From Chelativorans petroleitrophicus (GTDB lineage Bacteria; Pseudomonadota; Alphaproteobacteria; Rhizobiales; Rhizobiaceae): a stretch of DNA of 64,000 nucleotides. Each line of letters starts with the position of its first letter. Positions within the stretch are counted from its first letter, which is position 1. Location of the stretch: positions 124,001 through 188,000 of the forward strand of contig NZ_JAODNV010000007.1 of the NCBI RefSeq assembly GCF_025398195.1, in the 5' to 3' direction. A model generated the notes under the pieces. It saw only the letters and a list, made by a program, of their open reading frames with translations, was not told the DNA's origin and searched no databases. Below, one piece after another: positions 1 to 9,345 of the stretch. A program made the position numbers and the translations under genes.

Positions 1-873
1 TACCGCGAAACGCTCCGCCTCCGCGCCGTAGTGGGCGATATAGCGCTGTGAGATCATCTCCACCGGCAGCACCACCAGCACGTCGGTGGTGCCGAAATCG
101 TGGTCGATCACACAGCCTTCGCCGAACCTCGCACCGAGCCTTAGATAGCCCTTGATCAGCGGCGGCATGGCCGAGAGGGCGGCCCTGGCATCGACCCCCT
201 CGGGCGGCATTAGATCCATGCAGGCGTAGCGGTGGGCCTTGGCGCGCACGTCCCAAGGCTCCTCCGCGCGGCAGAAATGGGAAAGATAGGACAAGGCTTG
301 CGCGTGAGCGGCCGGCACGATTCCGGGGAAGGAGGCGCAGCCTGTCATGACGTCGAAACGGTAGCGTCTGCAATAGGCCCAAATGCCTTGCCACAGAAGC
401 TCGATCGTGCGACGGGAGCGGTAGGCCGGCAGAACGCAGGAGCGTCCCAGCTCTAGAAAACGCCGCCCGTGATGGCGCTCGATCAGACGATTGAGCTCGA
501 ACTCATCCTCTGAGTAGAAGCCGCCCGTCATCGCGGCGCGCTCCTGCGGTAGAAGGCGGTAGGTGCCCACAACACGGTCTTCTGTCGGGCCAGCCGACTC
601 GGTGTCGATCACCAGAAGGTGATCGCACACGGCGTCGAAACGGTCCGCGTCGCGTTCCTCCTGCGCCGTGATTGCCGGCAGGCGGGCGCCCAATTCCTGA
701 TGAAAGACGCGAAAGCGGACCGCCTGGGCTGCGGCGATCTCCTCTTCCTCGCGCGCAAGCCGTACCTCAAGCTGCCCAATCCGGCCCAGGACGGTCTGTT
801 CGGCCAACGCCTCGCAGGCCCTCCTGGCAAGAGCCGGATCGGCGGATTTCTCATTCAGAGCCAAGCCCTGCAC
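1..873 (-). CDS. OlsB-like GNAT acyltransferase (hemolysin-like), 3' end outside window
   Basis: This reading frame is open through the left edge, so the C-terminus is missing. About 290 residues are visible. The protein matches the GNAT family formerly called putative hemolysins, which includes OlsB, the enzyme that moves a 3-hydroxyacyl chain from acyl carrier protein to ornithine to make lyso-ornithine lipid. Family-like stretches are AVRFRVFHQELG near residue 40, a central ELGRSCVLPAYRSRRTIELLW segment, and the later GCASFPG and IKGYLRLGARFGEG motifs. I chose the GTG at 873 because GGAGGGAG lies about 8 bases upstream. An in-frame ATG at 891 has no ribosome site. The histidine kinase gene lies just upstream on the same strand. 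The exact acyl acceptor is inferred, not shown. Confidence 0.8.
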   Translation of the reverse strand, partial: MQGLALNEKSADPALARRACEALAEQTVLGRIGQLEVRLAREEEEIAAAQAVRFRVFHQELGARLPAITAQEERDADRFDAVCDHLLVIDTESAGPTEDRVVGTYRLLPQERAAMTGGFYSEDEFELNRLIERHHGRRFLELGRSCVLPAYRSRRTIELLWQGIWAYCRRYRFDVMTGCASFPGIVPAAHAQALSYLSHFCRAEEPWDVRAKAHRYACMDLMPPEGVDARAALSAMPPLIKGYLRLGARFGEGCVIDHDFGTTDVLVVLPVEMISQRYIAHYGAEAERFAV

Positions 874-964
874 GGCTGATTCTCCCTCCATTGCCGCGGC
901 TAGGATAGAATGGGGCTACAACAAAAGGATGGCAAGGGAGCGAGCCGGTTGGCAATGCCCTCAC

Positions 965-3211
965 TTACGCGACAACGTGATCCTTCAGCGCCGCGAGCAG
1001 ATCATCCGGATCGAGCGGCTTGGTGATGAATCCGCTTGCGCTGTTGGCGAGCACGCGCCTGCGGGTCGCCTCCTGCCCGTCGGCGGAGAGTACGAGGATG
1101 GGAAGGGGGGCAAGCCCGGTCTCTTCCTCATAGCGGCGGACGCTGGCGATGGCATCGAGCCCGTCCAGTACGGGCATGTGGAGGTCCATGAGCGCCAGAT
1201 CGTATTCTCGCGAGGGATGGGTGAGCGCGTCGACAGCCGCCCGCCCGTTGAAAACGACCGAAACCTGATGCCCTGCCCTCGTGAGCGCCGCGCGCACCAG
1301 CATTGCGTTGATCTCGTTGTCCTCCGCGACCAGCACCCGGAGCCCGCGCCCGGCTTTCGGCTGCGCCGGATTCTCCATGTCTTCACGCCCAGGCGCTTCC
1401 GGAACGCCCGCCTCCGCCGGGCGGCCGTTGAGCAGCAGCCGCAGAAGCGTGCGTCCGCGCACCGGGCGAGCGACAAAGGCGTCGTAACCCTTGGCTCGGA
1501 AAAGGGCGATCCGCTTGCGATCGCCGGGTGAGATCAGCGTCAGCGCCTGGGCGGCGCGCAGGCCGTTCCCACGAAGCCGGCCGAGCAGATCAGCTGCCTC
1601 GTCTTCCAGCGAAGCGTCGATGAGAACGGCCTCGAACGGGGTCTTGCGGCGGCGCAGAAGCACAAGTGCGCTTTTCTCCCCATCCAGCACACGCGCCTTA
1701 CCGCCATAGGCGCGCACGGTCCGGGCAAGCGCCTCTCCCTCCACCGCATACGGGGTGAGAATGACGACATCCCAGCCTTTAAGCGCGAGCGCTACATCCT
1801 GCGGCCCGGCATCGGCTTCCTGCAAAGGCAGGCACACGGTAAAGGCTGCCCCCTCTCCTGGCGCGCTTTCAACGGAGATCGTGCCGCCCATGGCTTCCAC
1901 CAGCCTTCGCGTGATGGCAAGGCCGAGCCCTGCGCCGTCCTGCCGGCCGGGAGTCCCCTTGGCGGCCTGCTCGAACTCCTCGAAAATGCGCTGGGCCGCT
2001 TCGGGCTCGAGGCCGGGGCCCGTGTCATCCACCTTGAAGGCGAGCGAGGGGCGATCGCCCTGCCTGGCCCATGTCACGGTAACGAGTACGCCGCCCTCAT
2101 CGGTGAACTTGATAGCGTTGCCGAGGAGGTTGAGCAGAATCTGGCGCAGCCGCCCCGGATCGGCGGTGATCGTTTCAGGCACATCGGGCGCGATATGGCA
2201 GCCAAGCCCGATCCCCTTGGCGAAGGCGCGCGAAGCGAGCAGTTCCACGACGTTCTCCACCAATTCGCGCACGGCCACGCGCTGAAGCTCCAGCTCAAGC
2301 CTCCCAGCCTCGATCTTGGAGTAGTCGAGCAGGTCTTTGATGAGCGCCAGCAGCGCGTTGGCGGAGGCGGAAATGGCGCCGATGTAGGTGCGCTGTTCCG
2401 CCGTGAGCCGGGTGCCGGCAAGCAGCGCCGTCATCCCCAGTATCCCGTTCATGGGGGTGCGGATTTCGTGGCTGACCGTGGCCAGGAAGCGCGACTTGGC
2501 CAGGCTCGCCTGCTCCGCGCGCTCGCGCGCGTTGACGAGCGCCATCTCGGCCCGTTTGCGGCTGGTGATGTCGCGCGCGATGGCCCAATGCGAGGCGGTG
2601 CCGTCGCGGTTGCGCAGGGAAAGCTCGGTCCACGCGAACCAACGCAGGCCGCCCTGCGTGTGAATGGCGACATCCGTTGTACCGAGATTTTCGCTGCCCG
2701 AGAAGCCATCCGGCACGGCCGGAACTTCTATGCCGAACTGGCCGAGTTTTTTGCCCGCAAGCTCCTGCGGCTCCATCTCCAGCAGATTAGCGAGAACGCG
2801 GTTCGCATAAAGGATGCGGCCGTCACGGTCGCGGTGCACGACAAGATCGCCCAGCGCCTCTAGAAGATCGTGGAAGCGCTGCTCGCTTTCCTGCATCTCC
2901 CACATGCGGTCGGCAAGCAGCTCGATCTGTCTTTCCACAGACTCTCCGGCGGCAGCGGCATCACGCGCTGCCAGGCGTCGATTGATCAGCCCCCACAGGA
3001 TGGACGCAGCACCAAGAAGAATCGCGAAACCAGTGACCGGCCTGGCACCGCCGGTCATATGGGACAGCACCGCAAGCAACAGGATCAGGATGCCGAGGAC
3101 GAGCAGACTGAGAACCGGCATTGGCCGCGCCGGCCGCGCATGCGGATCGGCGCGCAGCATACCGGCCGCCATGGGTTGTTCAAGCAACTCGTTGGTACCT
3201 GCCACCTTCAT
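965..3211 (-). CDS. Membrane PAS hybrid sensor histidine kinase with two receiver domains
   Basis: The 748-residue protein has two hydrophobic segments (about residues 32-51 and 60-76) and a PAS domain (about 110-220). A HisKA dimerisation helix follows, with the phospho-accepting histidine at 248 in [15 protein letters not shown]. An HATPase domain has an N-box like LLNLLGNAIKF and a G-box like GAGLGLAI. A degenerate receiver with a VLIDASLED stretch comes next. The C-terminal receiver is normal, with AEDNEIN and the phospho-aspartate in LMDLHMP. The architecture predicts a phosphorelay kinase that senses through PAS or the membrane. The ligand and output regulator are unknown. It lies upstream of the OlsB-like gene on the same strand, so co-transcription is possible. 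Confidence 0.9.
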   Translation of the reverse strand: MKVAGTNELLEQPMAAGMLRADPHARPARPMPVLSLLVLGILILLLAVLSHMTGGARPVTGFAILLGAASILWGLINRRLAARDAAAAGESVERQIELLADRMWEMQESEQRFHDLLEALGDLVVHRDRDGRILYANRVLANLLEMEPQELAGKKLGQFGIEVPAVPDGFSGSENLGTTDVAIHTQGGLRWFAWTELSLRNRDGTASHWAIARDITSRKRAEMALVNARERAEQASLAKSRFLATVSHEIRTPMNGILGMTALLAGTRLTAEQRTYIGAISASANALLALIKDLLDYSKIEAGRLELELQRVAVRELVENVVELLASRAFAKGIGLGCHIAPDVPETITADPGRLRQILLNLLGNAIKFTDEGGVLVTVTWARQGDRPSLAFKVDDTGPGLEPEAAQRIFEEFEQAAKGTPGRQDGAGLGLAITRRLVEAMGGTISVESAPGEGAAFTVCLPLQEADAGPQDVALALKGWDVVILTPYAVEGEALARTVRAYGGKARVLDGEKSALVLLRRRKTPFEAVLIDASLEDEAADLLGRLRGNGLRAAQALTLISPGDRKRIALFRAKGYDAFVARPVRGRTLLRLLLNGRPAEAGVPEAPGREDMENPAQPKAGRGLRVLVAEDNEINAMLVRAALTRAGHQVSVVFNGRAAVDALTHPSREYDLALMDLHMPVLDGLDAIASVRRYEEETGLAPLPILVLSADGQEATRRRVLANSASGFITKPLDPDDLLAALKDHVVA

Positions 3212-3288
3212 GGCGGGCAGGATACAGGCCGCGAATTACGGAAGCCTGTGGCAATTCAGCCAAATTTTAGCGTTCCGCAAAAGCCTTT

Positions 3289-4278
3289 CTACATCTTGAC
3301 GACCAGACGGCCACGGACCTTTCCGGCAATGATGTCCTCGGCGGCCTTCGGGATGTCGCGGAAGGAAATGGTGCTGGTGAGGGCGGCAAGCCTTGCGTGA
3401 TCCAGTTCAGTCCCGATACGCTGCCACGCTTCAAGCCGCGGCGGCTTGGGCGCCATCACCGAATCGATGCCGAGCAGCGAGACACCGCGCAGGATAAAAG
3501 GTGCCACGGTCGCGGGCAAATCCATGCCCTGCGCGAGGCCGCAGGCGGCGACCGCGCCGCCATAGCTTGTCATGGACAGAACATTGGCCAGCGTATGGCT
3601 GCCGACCGCATCGATACCGCCGGCCCAGCGTTCCTTGCCGAGTGGCCGCGCGGGACCCGCGAGCTCCTCCCGCGAAATGATCTCGCTGGCGCCCAGATAC
3701 TTCAGATATTCCGTCTCCGCGGTGCGTCCGGTGGACGCCACGATGTGATAGCCGAGCCTGGACAAGAGGGCGATGGCGACGGACCCTACGCCGCCCGCCG
3801 CGCCCGTGACGATGACGGGGCCGCGGTCCGGCGTAATTCCATGGCGCTCGAGCGCCATGATGGCGAGCATGGCCGTGTAACCCGCCGTTCCGACAGCCAT
3901 GGCGTCATGAACGCTCATGCCCTCCGGCAGCGGCACCAGCCAATCGCCGGAGACTCGGGCACGGCCCGCATAGGCGCCATAATGGGTCTCGCCTAGACCC
4001 CAGCCGTTCAGAACCACCTTGTCGCCCTCTTTCCATTCCGGATGGTTCGAGCGGACAACCGTGCCTGCTAGGTCCACGCCGGGGATCATCGGGAAGCGGC
4101 GTATAACCGGTGCCTTGCCGGTAATTGCCAGCCCATCCTTGTAGTTCACCGTCGTTGCCTCGACCGCGATGGTTACGTCGCCCGGCATCAACTCGTCCTC
4201 GCCCATCTCGACAAAGGAGACCCGTTGCTTCTTCTCCTCGTCGCGGGTGATGAGAACAGCTTCGAAACGTTCGCTCAT
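3289..4278 (-). CDS. acuI: AcuI/YhdH-type acrylyl-CoA reductase (MDR superfamily)
   Basis: The product of about 329 residues is a zinc-free medium-chain dehydrogenase/reductase. It opens with a GroES-like domain carrying VEATTVNYKDGLAITGK and FPMIPGVDLAGTV, then a Rossmann NADPH-binding domain with VTGAAGGVGSVAIALLSRLG. These match the YhdH/AcuI family, which reduces acryloyl-CoA to propionyl-CoA and clears toxic acrylate derivatives. I moved the start to 4278 (MSERFEAV) because GGAGAAGC precedes it; the longer open frame reaches 4308 without a ribosome site. The substrate is by family analogy. The gene stands alone between the kinase and the cyclodeaminase homologue. Confidence 0.87.
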   Translation of the reverse strand: MSERFEAVLITRDEEKKQRVSFVEMGEDELMPGDVTIAVEATTVNYKDGLAITGKAPVIRRFPMIPGVDLAGTVVRSNHPEWKEGDKVVLNGWGLGETHYGAYAGRARVSGDWLVPLPEGMSVHDAMAVGTAGYTAMLAIMALERHGITPDRGPVIVTGAAGGVGSVAIALLSRLGYHIVASTGRTAETEYLKYLGASEIISREELAGPARPLGKERWAGGIDAVGSHTLANVLSMTSYGGAVAACGLAQGMDLPATVAPFILRGVSLLGIDSVMAPKPPRLEAWQRIGTELDHARLAALTSTISFRDIPKAAEDIIAGKVRGRLVVKM

Positions 4279-4412
4279 AATGCTTCTCCGTCTGGGCCCG
4301 ATGGGCATTCAGGCTGAGGATCTTTTCCGCACAGAGTCAAAACCCAACATCCTTTGAGACGCTTTCACGGTCCAGCGGGAAGAGACGCGCCTCCACCAGC
4401 ACCCGCGAAGCG

Positions 4413-5387
4413 TCAGTGCGGGCCGGTTTCGCCGTTGAAGGCTTTATAGACGGCAATTCCCGCGGCCAGATCTTCGATGGCCGCGCCCACCGATTTGAAG
4501 AGCGTGATCTCGTCCGGGCTTTGCCGCCCCGGCCTTTCACCGCGTGAAAGCTCGAAAAGATCGGCCTTGATGTCCTGAAGCGCCAGCGCGCCCGACTTGA
4601 TGGCCTGCACGATGTCGCCAGCCTCCTTGGTGGCGCCGGCGCGGGTGTCCACATAGACGGCGGAGCGTGAAATCGCAGCATCGTCGCCCTCGCGCATTGT
4701 CGGCGCATAGGCGCCCACGAGGTCCACATGGGTGCCGGGCCTGAGGAATTGGCCGCGCACCAGCGGCTCGGACGACAAGGTGGCGCAGGAAACAATGTCC
4801 GCCCAGCTCACCGCCGCGTCGAGATTGCCGGCCATGCTGGCGTGATACCCCTCGGCGCGCAGCGCCTCGGCCACTTTTTCCGCATTGGCGGGCGTGCGGT
4901 TCCAGATTTTGATCTCTCTGATCGGGCGCTGGCTGGCATGAGCCCGCGCCAGATGCGGCGCGAGCGCCCCCGCGCCTACCACCAGCAGGCGTTCGGCGTC
5001 CTCACGCGCCAGATAGGATGCGGCAAGGGCCGAGGCGCAGGCGGTGCGCCAGAGGGTCAGCCGCTGGCCGTCGATCAGGGCGCGCGGCTCGCCCGTGGCT
5101 CCGTCAAGCAGCAGATAGACGCCCATGATCGCGGGCTTGCCGATAGTGTTGTTGTCCGGAGAGACGGTGACGACCTTGACCCCGATATAGGTCTCGCCTG
5201 TTCCATTCGACGGATCGCTCCAGGCAGGCATGAGGAGAAGCGTCACATCCGAGCCCTGCGGCCGCTCCACCGTATGATGGTGGCGCAGCGGCTGCACGGC
5301 GCCGGCGCGGAACGCCTCGCGCAGGATGTCCACCAGCCCGGCATGGGTCAGGCAGCGGTCAATGTCCTCGGCGGAAATATGGATCAT
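4413..5387 (-). CDS. Ornithine cyclodeaminase / mu-crystallin family protein
   Basis: The 324-residue protein belongs to the OCD/mu-crystallin NAD(P)-binding family. It has an N-terminal substrate domain (VKVVTVSPDN, GVYLLLDGATGEPRALIDG, LTLWRTACASALAASYLA) and a Rossmann segment LLVVGAGALAPHLARAHA. A later ADIVSCATLSSEPLVRG motif is typical of family members that bind a keto- or amino acid. Members include ornithine cyclodeaminase, alanine dehydrogenase, ketimine reductase and siderophore enzymes, so the substrate cannot be assigned. The ATG overlaps the stop of the upstream LapA-domain gene by 4 bases, which points to translational coupling. In many relatives the sppA-ihfB-lapA cluster is followed by trpF, so this neighbour is a local difference. 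Confidence 0.85.
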   Translation of the reverse strand: MIHISAEDIDRCLTHAGLVDILREAFRAGAVQPLRHHHTVERPQGSDVTLLLMPAWSDPSNGTGETYIGVKVVTVSPDNNTIGKPAIMGVYLLLDGATGEPRALIDGQRLTLWRTACASALAASYLAREDAERLLVVGAGALAPHLARAHASQRPIREIKIWNRTPANAEKVAEALRAEGYHASMAGNLDAAVSWADIVSCATLSSEPLVRGQFLRPGTHVDLVGAYAPTMREGDDAAISRSAVYVDTRAGATKEAGDIVQAIKSGALALQDIKADLFELSRGERPGRQSPDEITLFKSVGAAIEDLAAGIAVYKAFNGETGPH

Positions 5388-5701
5388 GCGGCAGGATCGG
5401 TGGAAGCAAGCGCCCGCTGGCCGCTGTCGTGGCGCAGCCGCTCGAGCTCCTGCGTGCGTTCGCGTGCAAGCCGCCGGTACCGCCCCTGCCGGACCCAGGT
5501 GACCGCGCCGCCGACAATCACGCCGAGAATGAGGGCTAGGAAGAGATGAACGAATAGAGGCAGTTCGATCGTCAGGCCGGGATTCCCCGGATTGAACGGG
5601 TCGAGCGTGAACGGTGTCATCGCTCGGTTGGCGACCGCAAGGGCAACGAGGATGATCGCCAGCGGTACGACAACTACGGCGATGATGACCCGGTGCAGCA
5701 T
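5384..5701 (-). CDS. LapA-domain (DUF1049) small inner-membrane protein
   Basis: This protein of about 105 residues has two membrane segments, one at the N-terminus (MLHRVIIAVVVVPLAIILVAL) and one in the middle (LPLFVHLFLALILGVIVGG). A basic cytoplasmic tail, VRQGRYRRLARERTQEL, is likely coiled coil. This is the layout of the LapA/YciS family linked to lipopolysaccharide assembly in enterobacteria. The start at 5701 is preferred over the longer frame to 5773 because the membrane helix begins there and the longer frame would run into ihfB. The gene follows ihfB by 11 bases and overlaps the next gene by 4, so the three probably form one transcript. Confidence 0.8.
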   Translation of the reverse strand: MLHRVIIAVVVVPLAIILVALAVANRAMTPFTLDPFNPGNPGLTIELPLFVHLFLALILGVIVGGAVTWVRQGRYRRLARERTQELERLRHDSGQRALASTDPAA

Positions 5702-5712
5702 AGAGAGCGCCT

Positions 5713-5997
5713 TTAGCTGTCGGCGTTCAGCCGTTCGCGCAGCTCCTTGCCGGTCTTGAAAAAGGGAACCCACTTTTCCTCGACGTAGACGGTCTCGCCG
5801 GTTCGCGGATTGCGTCCTTTCCGCGCCGGGCGGTTCTTCACCGAAAAGGCGCCGAAGCCCCTGAGTTCGACGCGATTGCCCTGGGCGAGGGCTTCCGTAA
5901 TCTCGTCAAAGATCGCGTTGACGATATTCTCCACGTCCCGCAGGAACAAATGCGGGTTGCGGTTCGCAATGGTCTGCACGAGCTCGGACTTGATCAT
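5713..5997 (-). CDS. ihfB: Integration host factor subunit beta
   Basis: The 94-residue protein is a full-length HU/IHF-type DNA-bending protein. It starts [18 protein letters not shown] and holds the family signature around [22 protein letters not shown], which forms the beta arms that insert a proline into the DNA minor groove. The beta form is indicated by the N-terminus and the position after sppA, the usual alphaproteobacterial order sppA-ihfB-lapA. IHF acts in the nucleoid in transcription, replication and recombination. It pairs with IhfA, which is not in this window. Confidence 0.95.
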   Translation of the reverse strand: MIKSELVQTIANRNPHLFLRDVENIVNAIFDEITEALAQGNRVELRGFGAFSVKNRPARKGRNPRTGETVYVEEKWVPFFKTGKELRERLNADS

Positions 5998-6061
5998 GGC
6001 TTCGGTTCCGCCGCTTCTGGTTGCCTAGGCTGCCAGATAGTGAACTGAATTATCTATGTTT

Positions 6062-7030
6062 TCAATCCGGCAGGGCCATTCGTTCAGGTTGCCAGAGCGA
6101 CAAGAGGCCGTCAAGAAAGATGCGTTTCCCGGCAAGCTGGTCCCAAATGTCGCCGGACGGCAGGCCGAGAAGCCGTGCCGTCCACTGCGCCGCAAAACCC
6201 GGCAGGAAGAGTGAGCCGTCAGCGTTGCGCGGCTTCCATTCGACGATCTCCAGTTCCGCGCTCACCCCCTGCTCGACAAGCCAGTCCTTTGCCTCGCGCA
6301 CGCCGCCGAGCGCATCCACGAGTTTCAGCTGAAGCGCCTGGCGCCCCGTGAAAATGGAACCATCGGCGAGGGCCAGCACCTCATCCCGCGGAAGCGCGCG
6401 CCGGTCAGCGATGAGATCGACAAACCAGTTGTAGCTGTCCCGCACCATCGCCATGAGCATTTCGCGCTCTTCCTGGGTTGTCGGGTTGAAGGGCGACGGT
6501 TCGGATTTAAGCGGCGCCGACTTCACTTCCTCCACCTTCACGCCGATCTTGTCCAAGAGCCCGGTGATCTGCGGATACTGAACGATGACGCCGATGGAGC
6601 CGACGATGGAGGTTTGGCGCGCGACGATATAATCAGCGGCGGACGCAACCATATAGCCCGCCGAGGCTGCCAGCGTGCCCACCTGTGCGACGACCGGCTT
6701 TTCCTCCGCCAGCCGGCGGACCGCCTCGAAAATGGCTTCACCGCCCGCCGTGGTGCCGCCGGGCGTGTCAACTGTCAGGATGACCCCCTTGACCGCGCTC
6801 GACTCGCGCACGCTTTCCAGAAGGTCGAGAAGTTCTTCGTCTTCAAGGATCGTGCCTTCAACGCGCACCTGCGCAATGTGCGAGCTCGTAAAGGAGAGTG
6901 CGTCGCCAAACAGCCAGCGCGCGGTGGCAAGAAGCGCGAATGCGATAAAGAGGAATGTGGCAGCACGCCAGAAGGTCACCTTGCGCCTCAGGCGCCGCCG
7001 GTCGATCAGGTCGTCGGCTCGGGTGGACAT
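6062..7030 (-). CDS. sppA: Signal peptide peptidase SppA (short, single-domain type)
   Basis: About 322 residues. An N-terminal membrane anchor (VTFWRAATFLFIAFALLATARWLFG) is followed by one S49 peptidase domain. The domain shows VILTVDTPGGT, GTLAASAGYMVASAADYIVA with the likely nucleophilic serine, and TSIVGSIGVIVQ leading to GVKVEEVKSAPLKS, which supplies the general-base lysine. The enzyme degrades cleaved signal peptides at the inner membrane. The start at 7030 (MSTRADDL) is chosen because GAGGC stands upstream and the longer frame to 7087 lacks a ribosome site. It heads the sppA-ihfB-lapA group and is divergent from lptC. Confidence 0.93.
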   Translation of the reverse strand: MSTRADDLIDRRRLRRKVTFWRAATFLFIAFALLATARWLFGDALSFTSSHIAQVRVEGTILEDEELLDLLESVRESSAVKGVILTVDTPGGTTAGGEAIFEAVRRLAEEKPVVAQVGTLAASAGYMVASAADYIVARQTSIVGSIGVIVQYPQITGLLDKIGVKVEEVKSAPLKSEPSPFNPTTQEEREMLMAMVRDSYNWFVDLIADRRALPRDEVLALADGSIFTGRQALQLKLVDALGGVREAKDWLVEQGVSAELEIVEWKPRNADGSLFLPGFAAQWTARLLGLPSGDIWDQLAGKRIFLDGLLSLWQPERMALPD

Positions 7031-7291
7031 GGGAAAGCCTCGCAACTGTCGCAAATGCTGTTCGGCTTGCCTTTTAGACGAAGCCACGCATATGAGCTAC
7101 CGTGTTTCGCGCCCTCGTGATCACAACTCATCGCCAAGTATTTGAGCTTCGCGCAAAATAGCCATATTACAGTTGCAACGGCGACACCGGGCGGGGGCCG
7201 GCCAGCTGCAAAACCATGGGCGGCAGGAGCTTGCCGGCGGCGGCCTTTCGACGGGCGCGGAAGACTCGCGGCCTCTATCTGGAGCGAGCGG

Positions 7292-7999
7292 ATGACGAGC
7301 GCGGTCATGGCTGAAGTGGACGAAAGCGGGGCGCATGCAATCAAGCGCAGCGAGCGCGGAGCGGAAGCTTTCGCGCGCGCCAGGCGGCATTCGCGCCTCG
7401 TGCGCGTCCTGAAATTCGTGCTGCCCGGAGCGGCAATCGTCATCACCGCGCTGTTTCTCGGCTACTCCCTTCTGTCATCGGCCGGCTGGGGCGGAGTCGA
7501 TCTCGGCTTGACCTCCATCGAGAACGGCGAGCTGGTGATGCGGAATCCCTCGCTCGACGGCTACACCCGCGAAAATTTGCCCTACAGCATGACGGCCGAG
7601 CGCGCGCGCCAAGCCGTGGGAGACGAAAACGGAGCGATAAGGCTGGAGGGGATCCAGGCTTCGCTGCCGCTCGATGAGACCGACCGCGCCACGCTGACGG
7701 CGCGTTCGGGCGTCTTTGACCGGCAGAAGGACCGCCTGACACTTTCAGAAGGCATCACGATGACCACTACCTCCGGCATCGTCGCGCGCCTGCAGTCGGC
7801 CGAGGTCGATATCGGCGCAAATGTCCTGAGCTCCGACGAGCCGGTGCAGATCGAGATGGAAGGAATGCGCCTGCGCGCGGACACTTTCCGCGCCAGCGAC
7901 GGCGGCAACAAGCTAATATTCGAGAATCGCGTGCGCATGGAGCTGGATCCAGCCACGATCAGGCAAAACCGGGAAGAGGAGAGCGGAAACGATGAATAG
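7292..7999 (+). CDS. lptC: LPS export periplasmic/inner-membrane protein LptC
   Basis: The product of about 235 residues has a basic N-terminus, one membrane helix (RVLKFVLPGAAIVITALFLGYSLL) and a periplasmic beta-jellyroll region (LTARSGVFDRQKDRLTLSEGITM...). This fits the LptC/DUF1239 family that hands lipopolysaccharide from the LptBFG transporter to LptA. The ATG at 7292 has GGAGCGAG upstream; a longer open frame begins at 7142 but its first 50 residues look non-coding. The stop overlaps the lptA start by 8 bases. lptC-lptA-lptB form a tight operon here. Confidence 0.92.
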   Translation: MTSAVMAEVDESGAHAIKRSERGAEAFARARRHSRLVRVLKFVLPGAAIVITALFLGYSLLSSAGWGGVDLGLTSIENGELVMRNPSLDGYTRENLPYSMTAERARQAVGDENGAIRLEGIQASLPLDETDRATLTARSGVFDRQKDRLTLSEGITMTTTSGIVARLQSAEVDIGANVLSSDEPVQIEMEGMRLRADTFRASDGGNKLIFENRVRMELDPATIRQNREEESGNDE

Positions 8000-8537
8000 C
8001 AGGCCCCACATGCTGATGATTCTTGCCTTGGGGCTCCTCTTCCCGCCCGCGGCCTTGGCGCAAGAGGGTCAAGCTGGCGCGACCCGGCTCAACCTTTCGA
8101 GCGACGAACCGATCCAGATCGAAAGCGACCGGTTCGAAGTGGATGAAAGCAAGAATATCGGCGTCTTCATTGGCAATGTGTCGGTGGTGCAGGGCGCGAC
8201 ACTGCTGAAGACGGCGCGCATGACGGTCCATTACGCCAAAAGCAATGGCTCTGCGACTACGGGCAGCGCACAGATCGAGCGCCTGGAGGCGGAGGGCGGT
8301 GTCTACCTTAAGTCCGAAGGCCAGGTAGCGACCGGCGATCGCGGCACCTTCGACATGAAGACCGAGGTGCTCGTACTGACCGGTGATGAGGTCGTGCTGA
8401 CGGAGGGCAAGAACGTCATCGTTGGCTGCGCGCTAACCGTTCAGATGAAAACGGGACACGCAACGCTCGAAAGCTGCAAGAGCGGCGAGTCGCCTGGCCG
8501 TGTGAGAATGCTCCTGACGCCCGAGTCCCAGAACTGA
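7992..8537 (+). CDS. lptA: LPS transport periplasmic protein LptA (OstA-like)
   Basis: The 181-residue protein has a cleavable signal peptide ([17 protein letters not shown], with AQE after it) and an OstA/LptA domain with [45 protein letters not shown]. LptA oligomers bridge the periplasm between LptC and the outer-membrane LptDE complex, carrying lipopolysaccharide along a hydrophobic groove. The ATG sits inside the end of lptC, and lptB starts 10 bases after the stop. A pair of cysteines (in VIVGCALTV and LESCKSGES) lies in the C-terminal third. Confidence 0.92.
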   Translation: MNSRPHMLMILALGLLFPPAALAQEGQAGATRLNLSSDEPIQIESDRFEVDESKNIGVFIGNVSVVQGATLLKTARMTVHYAKSNGSATTGSAQIERLEAEGGVYLKSEGQVATGDRGTFDMKTEVLVLTGDEVVLTEGKNVIVGCALTVQMKTGHATLESCKSGESPGRVRMLLTPESQN

Positions 8538-8547
8538 CGGCGATCCA

Positions 8548-9345
8548 GTGACCATCCATCCCAGCAAGCGCAAAAACGGCAGGGCGCCGGAAACGACGCC
8601 GGGTCCCGATCTGGAGCGTTACAAGGGCACGCTGATCGCCCGCGGCCTGACCAAGTCCTACAAGAACCGCCAGGTCGTTAGCGGCGTGTCCTTTGGCGTG
8701 CGTGCAGGCGAAGCCGTCGGCCTTCTAGGCCCCAACGGCGCCGGAAAGACCACCTGCTTCTACATGGTCACCGGGCTCGTGCCGGTCGATCAGGGAAGCA
8801 TCCACATCGATGGCCACGACGTTACGGCCATGCCGATGTACCGGCGGGCGCGGCTTGGCGTCGGCTATCTGCCCCAGGAAGCCTCCATCTTCAGGGGCCT
8901 GACGGTGGAAAAGAACATCCGCGCCATTCTCGAGGTGGTGGAAAAAAGCCGCAAGGAGCGCGAACGTACGCTCGATGCGCTGCTCGAGGAGTTTCACATC
9001 AGCCATCTGCGCAAAGCCCCCGCCATCTCCCTTTCAGGGGGCGAGCGCCGGCGGCTGGAGATTGCGCGGGCGCTGGCCAGCCGGCCGAATTTCATGCTGC
9101 TCGACGAACCCTTCGCAGGCATCGACCCGATCGCCGTGACCGATATTCAGCAGCTCGTCAAGCACCTGACGGCGCGCGGCATCGGTGTGCTGATCACCGA
9201 TCACAATGTGCGCGAGACATTGGGCCTAATTGACCGGGCCTACATCATACATGCCGGCCAGGTGCTTACCCACGGCAGGCCGCAGGACATTGTCGGCAAT
9301 GCCGACGTGCGCCGCCTCTATCTCGGCGAAGGCTTTACGCTCTGA
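8548..9345 (+). CDS. lptB: LPS export ABC transporter ATP-binding protein LptB
   Basis: The 265-residue ATPase has Walker [17 protein letters not shown], the ABC signature [15 protein letters not shown], Walker [13 protein letters not shown] and the switch histidine in [13 protein letters not shown]. These are characteristic of LptB, which powers extraction of lipopolysaccharide by LptFG. It starts with GTG and has an N-terminal extension of about 30 residues before the core ([15 protein letters not shown]). The last 11 bases overlap the 3' end of the converging DUF2243 gene. rpoN follows about 1 kb later, as in many Hyphomicrobiales, but the DUF2243 gene has been placed between them. Confidence 0.95.
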   Translation: MTIHPSKRKNGRAPETTPGPDLERYKGTLIARGLTKSYKNRQVVSGVSFGVRAGEAVGLLGPNGAGKTTCFYMVTGLVPVDQGSIHIDGHDVTAMPMYRRARLGVGYLPQEASIFRGLTVEKNIRAILEVVEKSRKERERTLDALLEEFHISHLRKAPAISLSGGERRRLEIARALASRPNFMLLDEPFAGIDPIAVTDIQQLVKHLTARGIGVLITDHNVRETLGLIDRAYIIHAGQVLTHGRPQDIVGNADVRRLYLGEGFTL

